A model generated the notes under the pieces. The model did no database searches. It was given only the letters and a program-made list of their open reading frames with translations, and was not told the DNA's origin. From positions 8,162,318 to 8,226,317 of the forward strand of contig NC_058506.1 of assembly GCF_020382885.2 (NCBI RefSeq): a stretch of DNA of 64,000 bases, read 5' to 3'. The stretch is from Scatophagus argus (lineage: Eukaryota; Chordata; Actinopteri; Scatophagidae). Positions 54,481 to 64,000 of this stretch are shown piece by piece. Numbering within the stretch: the first letter of the stretch is position 1; the number at the start of each line of letters is the position of its first letter. The translations under genes and the position numbers were made by a program.

Positions 54481-57400
54481 AAACCAGTTATTTCTAATCG
54501 CATTCAACCATAAAGGTGATGTCGTGTGCAGGAGTAATGCTTCAACGTTATTTGAAAAAGTGTATTATTAGTCTGGGATCTCTTTAACTGTCATATCATT
54601 AAACGTTCATCCGTTTTATTTCTTAACTTATGATGCTACTGCTATTGATGTCAAGCACTTCAGGTTGTTTTTTTTTGTTTGTTTTTTTGCACTGACGCGT
54701 GAGCTGCTTTACTGATAAATGAAATACGGCGACTTAGTCCATCTAAGTTGATTCATTAGATCAGCAGGTTTCCTGCGTGGTCACCGTCACTGGGATGAAT
54801 GCAGTGATTGAATGTGGATACTTTTCCATGTAATTTGCTCTTATGCATGGATACATTTGTTAAAGTTAAAAACCTTTAGAAATCATAAGAGAAATGAATG
54901 AGGGGGAAAAACTTCAGATTGGTTGAGAAGAAGCTCACATCAATAGAACAAAGTTGGGTAGAACTTAATATGGTTGCCAGTACACTTTAAAGATGCGGGT
55001 ATGGCATGAAGTACAAAGCTATTGTCTATCTTTATTGTACATAGTTATTGCCAGAGGTCATATTCATAACTGGCCTCCTTGTTTCATCGTGCATGTATTC
55101 TTCAATTCACACACATAAATGAATAGATACAGCTTTATTTTCTGTTTTTATACTGTAAGGCTATGATCCTGATTTTATTTTTATTTTTTTTTTACCATGA
55201 GAATCTACATGGTAAAATGTTCAAAGTGTAATTATGGTTGAGTTCAGCACTCTGAACAGCTCTGTGGTCAAAAATGACAGAAAATACCTAAAATAATACC
55301 TTTATTTCTGCTTGACTTTGAACATGACTGTCACAGTATCTTTCCATAGGAAGTGAACACAATAACTGAAAATCCCCCTGCAAATGATGAACAAAGTACC
55401 CAAAATGTACACTTAAGAGGTTTGTGTTCATCGGTTGACAGGTGCACCATAAGACTTAGGGACATTCAGTCCTTGTCAGATAGGAGCACAGTGCCATTTC
55501 ATCACATCAGTGTAAATAAGGAAACGAGATCATGCTGGTTTTTTTTTTTTTCTTGGTTTCATGTTTTGGAGGACAGATTACTGTGACTTCTCCCTTGGTT
55601 ATCTTGAAGAATATTCATGACCAAATATCTACTCTTTTTTTTTATGTTTGTTTGTGTTTTTATCTTTGAAGGGCCTTCTTTCTAGGCCCACGTAATCTTC
55701 GTAGGGCATTAGAGAGCACAGAGATTAGATGTTGCAGTAGCCTGTTTAAGAGCATCTCAATTTGTAGTGCTCAGGTAGCAAAACAGCAAAAGGGAACCTT
55801 TCAACTTTGGTTTCATTGGTCTGCCTCAACTGCAGGATCATTTGTGCACAGTGCTGCACGGAACTCTAAATTTGTCAGTCTTGATTTCAAGATATCTAAC
55901 TAGCCAAGTGGCGCACACAGCCATGGTGTAGATTATTGCTACTTTATTCTGGATATTATGTGGAGTTGACAATGCAAAAGATGGCTTAAGGGCCCTGCTT
56001 CACTTGTTGCTATGAAACAAAGCGACACGAGCCTGTGCATGTGCAGAGACAGTCTGGAAGCCTTGCTGAGTCCAAGCTTGTGAATCTGGAGGTGGACGGG
56101 GAAGGAATGGAAGAGCGCCGCTCCCTTATACATGTATTGATGTTGTCATAAAATGTCTTACATGGTAGTGGGTTGTGTGAGTTTACTGCTGAGAGCCTCA
56201 GCATCTCTCCTTCTTCTTCTTCTTCTTTAAAGTGTTGTGATTAGTAGTAAAACATCTTGCTCCACTGATGCTGTAAGCTCACACAAAATGATTCATTAGA
56301 AGGTATATGTTTATAGATTGACCCTCAATATATCTATCAACCTTCATGGTCCTACGTGTATTACCTGATGAGCGTGTTGCCAGTTTAAAATTTCATTTAT
56401 TATGTGAACCAGTGCTGAAATCTTCTGTCTCACTGGTCATCTTCGTTTTCTACAGACAAATAAACATATCCAGATTGGGGATTCTTTTTCAGCGGTCAGC
56501 ACCGATAGAGGTCAAAGTAATATTATTTTTTTATTGCAAAACATGCTGCCTCAAGAGTTTTAGAGTAGAGTTGTAGTGTAGCTGAAAGTGTTCTGCATTT
56601 ACTGACTGCCTGAAGAGAGATGATGAGCTGTGTTTGTGTTAGTCGTGACTGGTAAAAAGGAGTTAGCTGATGACAAGGCTGTGTTGCTAAGCAACGCACA
56701 TCATGGGCTGTGCCTCTTGAAGCTCGAAGCTGGCTGTATTCTGTTCTGTGCAAGACTAGGCGAAAGTGCAGTCTAATGTTTCTCTTCTTTAATGCATTTA
56801 TTTTTCAGATAATTTGATTACCAATATCCATATGTAAAAAAAATTACACCTGGAGCTGTTGACATTGTTACATATTTAATCTGAAGGCTCCCTTGAAGAC
56901 CCACTCTGCTTTACCACAAAACAGCTTTGTTCCCTAAGGAATTCCATTCAATTCAGATAATCTGTCAGAGGGCTGGAGGCGCAGGGATACACTATTCAGC
57001 CCACACTGTCTCAGGTTATGTTAACTCATGCACTTCCATGCACACACCTCGTGTGTGTCTGGCTGGATGTTGCTTGCAATACTGGTAAGGCTTTTGTGTT
57101 CATAGATGCGAGGGTTGTTCTGCAGTACATTAACAGCTTTTGTGCAGAAAGACTAGGTTTCATTTTAAAACCAGTAAGCTGGAGACATAGGGATGTTAGG
57201 TTGAGACATTGTTGTCTGCTGTATCTATATTTTTCCATTTTGCACCTATAGGAGGAGATCAGTGACACAGTTTCTTTATTGAATGTAATTAGATGTTTAT
57301 TGTGGAGAATAAAACTACCAGAATGGATTTATGTAATTTTCACTTGCCGATGCTGTTTCCACTTAATGTTACTAAGGTGTTCACCTTACTAGTAAAGGAG

Positions 57401-58575
57401 TAAAGTTCATAGATGCAACATTGCTGTAGATGCTTTGCTATAGTTTGAATGTGCAGTTTGATACAGATTACGGCATGAAGTACATCATTTGCTGTTCATT
57501 TCTGAGAAAGAGACATAGTATAACCTCAAGTCTTGACAGATACTGAAGAGTGTTTAACCAACCAGTTAACAAGAAAATGCAAACAAAACAAATGACTACA
57601 CTTGCTTAGTGTGTGTTCGAACCACAAATCCCAAAACAACATCAGACAGAGAATACATACACATGTTCATGTTAAGATCAGTCCTGTTTCTGCACTGCTG
57701 TGGTTTAGTGGTAATTTGTTTATGTGATTAGGTAACTAAAGTGTTTCATCTTGCCCCAGATAATATATGAAGTGTTTCCTGCATATGAAGAATTTATTGG
57801 TCAACCACAGGTGGGATGGAGATGAAGAATTGTGGGACTACTTGTGCATTATGTTTTTTGAGTGAATTCACAGTGTAGTTGTTCTCATGTACTATTTCTA
57901 TCTGCTGTCAGACAACTGAACAGGTATGACATAAGCATTATGTATTAACCAGCAGTCAGTGCTAAGATGCTGTGTATCATTTTATAAAAATTATCTGACA
58001 AAATCAACATGAATCCAGGTTAATAACAACAGCTATGACTTTTGAAATAAACCAAGTTAAAGAGCACCAAAAGTCTTCTTAACTGACTGGCACTGTGGCA
58101 CACATCCCTGAAGGTCATCAGTCTTTATTTACACCATACACTGTATATACTAGTGTATATTTATATATATATATATATATATTTTAATTTAAAGTTAATA
58201 CTCCATCATCTATTCTTTGTAAATGTCCATTTCACTAAAAATATTATTTTATATAAAAGAAAAAATAGTGTATGGGATTTATTTAAAAAAAAAAAGTGAC
58301 TTTGTACATAGCTTTTGTTAGGGATGGGTATTGGTATATCTTCAAGATATCGACCTACTGTAGTATTAAGTAATTTCAAAACCTCTCCACTGAAACAGTG
58401 CCTGCATACAGTCCATTTTGTACTGATAGAAAAAGTGACTATTTGTATGGTTTTGCTTGCAGCCAATCACCACAAGCATTCTTTTAATTAATTCAACTGC
58501 TTTTCCAAGTAGATTTTTGAATGAATGAACGTATTACTAATGGAAACCTCCTATTGTATTTTTGCTCTCTTTCAG
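54481..58575 (+). other. zc3h12b: probable first intron of zc3h12b
   Basis: About 4 kb of AT-rich DNA without a recognisable exon. It includes T-runs near 54669-54688 and 55531-55551, a (CTT)n run at about 56211-56228 and a TA microsatellite at 58155-58183. Additional untranslated exons could be hidden here; none can be supported by sequence alone. Confidence 0.4.
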
Positions 58576-58737
58576 AATTTAATAGTTTGATTTTTGCCTG
58601 CCCTCATCGGGGAGACCGTGTCCCTCGCTCTACATGAAGAACGTGTAGCGCTAAAGCCCAGCACAGAGTATGATTACCTGGTTGCGGTGGAGGTGAGGAA
58701 GTATGGGGTGGAATTCTCAGGTGTCAAGACAAACGTG
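58576..58737 (+). other. zc3h12b: 5' UTR part of the first zc3h12b coding exon, with upstream ATGs
   Basis: The acceptor CTCTTTCAG ends at about 58575. The in-frame region above the start is open for 48 codons after a stop at 58588-58590 but has no ATG. Three out-of-frame ATGs open very short uORFs, each closed by a stop before or just after the true start. They could reduce translation. An alternative acceptor (GAATTCTCAG, before 58721) would remove all three. Confidence 0.4.
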
Positions 58738-62060
<3,323 letters not shown>

Positions 62061-64000
62061 GAAGTTAATGTTATTGAACATTCAAAAGTGCTGTGATAAG
62101 GGAAAATATATAAATATAAATAAATAAGGGAAACATGGATTTTGATTGCAAAGATAGGCACTTGCTGAATGTTGCTGTATGTGCAACATCCGCCTCAGGA
62201 GTTTTTTTCTTTTTTTTTTTTGATGTCGAAGGGGAAATCTGTCAATCAGATTTTACATCACTAAGATGAAGTAAGTATTCAGCATAGAGGAAGTTTGTCT
62301 GATAAGTTTATCTCAAATTGTAAGATGTTTCACATGAAAGCTACATTTTTATATGAAGTGTGGTGCCACTGATATGAAGTAACATTTGGTCATGAAATTT
62401 GGTTCATAACACATTCTTACTGCCTGAGCAAGAGGTGCATAGCAGCTTCGTATCACATCTGTGATTAATTTAACCTTTATTTAACACCATTAAGTCTAGA
62501 AAATGTGCATAAAATAGTCAGTTAACATTTGGCAGAACTGTTGACTGTCCCTGAGATCAGTTCTTAAGATAGTCATATTAATTTATTTGACAACATGTTG
62601 CATAAAAATTATTTGTGGAGACATTTTGAATTAACATGATTGAATAAAAGTGACACTGGTAATACACAGTTATAAAATTTAAACAGGCATTTGAATAAGA
62701 GTATCTATCACGCTCTATCATGAAATAAAAGTGCTATATTTAAAAAAGTTATTATTATAATAAGCATATAAATGAACCACAAAAATGACTTTTAATTTAA
62801 TTAATCGTGATTATTTTGGGGTAATCAGTAATTATGTTAGCCAGATGGATGCATAATTGAACCTGTCTTACATAGTATAATTCTAACTAGTGTAGCTAGT
62901 AAAATACTGAATTAAGTGGATCAATAAACAGGTTAGCTGCATGGTAACACAGTCAAACTAGGAAGTCATAACTGCAACATCTCCCAAATTTCCCTTATTG
63001 AATCAGACAGGAGCATATCAACATTGGACACCATGTTGCTTTTATGAGGATCTTGTTCAGGCTCTGTGAAGGTGTTATGAAAGGCATCTTAAGTGTTTCT
63101 GGTGCAGTGCAACTATAAATAACCTTGCTTAGGTCTGCCTCTGCTGTAAATAATTCTTGTGACTTTTTGTGCATTTATTTTGAAGATGAGTAAAAGGGAG
63201 GTAGATACATACCTCACAGCATGAACTATGACATTTAATGGCCTTATATCTGAATGACCTCACGCTTTAGTCATTGTCTGATTGGTTTCAATGAAAGTCT
63301 TAGTCATTGAAGCCTCCTATTTTCAAATGTAAAGCACTCAATCTCAGTATCTAAAGAGATATATTTTCTCAGCCTCACTTGACAAAGCTACTATTTTGGT
63401 AGGATTTGACAGTGCACAAAGCAAGCCAAAAAAGAGATTTGGCTTGTATACATGTGCACATATCTATGTACATTTAATCACACAAAAGCCATTATTTCAA
63501 AGTCATTTATAAGCTGCTAAATAATGCCAAAAAAACAGTTTATATAGTGTCAGTATTCTACATAACTTTACATTTGGTTCACAGAATCAATTGAATTATA
63601 GGATAAACTAACATCTGTGTTTGGATAATTTACTATGATGTACTGTATAGCTCCCTTTCTGATTTTATTGGATGCTATGTCCAGGATTTTCCTATTTATA
63701 TATTTGTCAAAATTGTTGTGCTGATTATTTTCAATGTGAAAATATTCAAAGTATCTTTGTTTCAAACAGTAGTTCTAATGGACTCTTTCAAGTTGTCAGC
63801 GGCACAGTTTTCAGGAGGAGGTTAATTTTGTTTCAAAAACCTCTTTTACTTGCACGTAAGTAATCTGATTGATCTGTAAGCTGATGACTCTTTGTCCAGA
63901 AATGAGAATCCTAGTTTTCTGTATCAGTTGAAGGCATTAAGAGAGACTGGTTTTCCCAGCTAGATTTCTGCTTGAATTTGGCCAGTTATATGCTTTGTCA
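62061..64000 (+). other. zc3h12b: zc3h12b 3' UTR and downstream DNA
   Basis: AATAAA occurs at 62643-62648 and 62724-62729, both possible transcript ends roughly 600 bp after the stop; others follow. A T-run lies at about 62204-62221. No coding exon is visible on either strand to the end of the window. Confidence 0.5.

Noticed and set aside
58594-58737. TTG start 48 codons above the zc3h12b ATG
   Set aside because: No in-frame ATG there; the ATG at 58738 aligns with the human start MTATAEVETPK.

Overview
The window is nuclear DNA from a ray-finned fish, most likely a percomorph teleost. All genes are split by GT-AG introns, several of them short (100 to 300 bp). Proteins match vertebrate families along their length. 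Intergenic and intronic DNA is AT-rich with many microsatellites and decayed repeats typical of fish. No bacterial features, CRISPR arrays or RNA genes were seen. Exon limits come from reading splice sites, reading phase and remembered family sequences; allow an error of a base or two.

Six protein genes can be reconstructed. On the minus strand: nufip2 (4539-10302, 634 aa, with a probable long 3' UTR filling 1-4538), a glycine receptor alpha subunit best matching glra4 (13769-22033, 448 aa, nine coding exons), and aifm1 (24016-33153, 715 aa, twenty coding exons). On the plus strand: gab3 (36705-45813, 554 aa, ten coding exons), amer1 (48533-51640, 1035 aa, one coding exon) and zc3h12b (58738-62060, 846 aa, five coding exons). 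aifm1 and gab3 are divergent, with about 3.5 kb between start codons.

glra4, aifm1, gab3, amer1 and zc3h12b all have human orthologues scattered along the X chromosome, while human NUFIP2 is on chromosome 17. The fish segment therefore holds several X-linked genes packed into about 50 kb. The genes are not one pathway: nufip2 and zc3h12b act on mRNA stability, glra4 is a chloride channel, aifm1 a mitochondrial flavoprotein, gab3 a signalling scaffold and amer1 a Wnt regulator.

The most unusual part is aifm1. Its linker between the membrane anchor and the FAD domain is enlarged by four small Pro/Ala/Glu-rich exons that all start and end in phase 1. Two are 72 bp each and are clear tandem duplicates that also share intron sequence. 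Other points: a candidate 96-bp in-frame cassette exon in the glra4 TM3-TM4 loop; a possible 35-residue poly-alanine N-terminal extension of gab3 encoded by a CAG-type repeat; loss of one PI3K-binding tyrosine in gab3; no REA repeat block in amer1; a TA microsatellite close to a zc3h12b splice acceptor; and clusters of GTTAGC/GCTAAC near the first exons of four genes but not glra4 or gab3.
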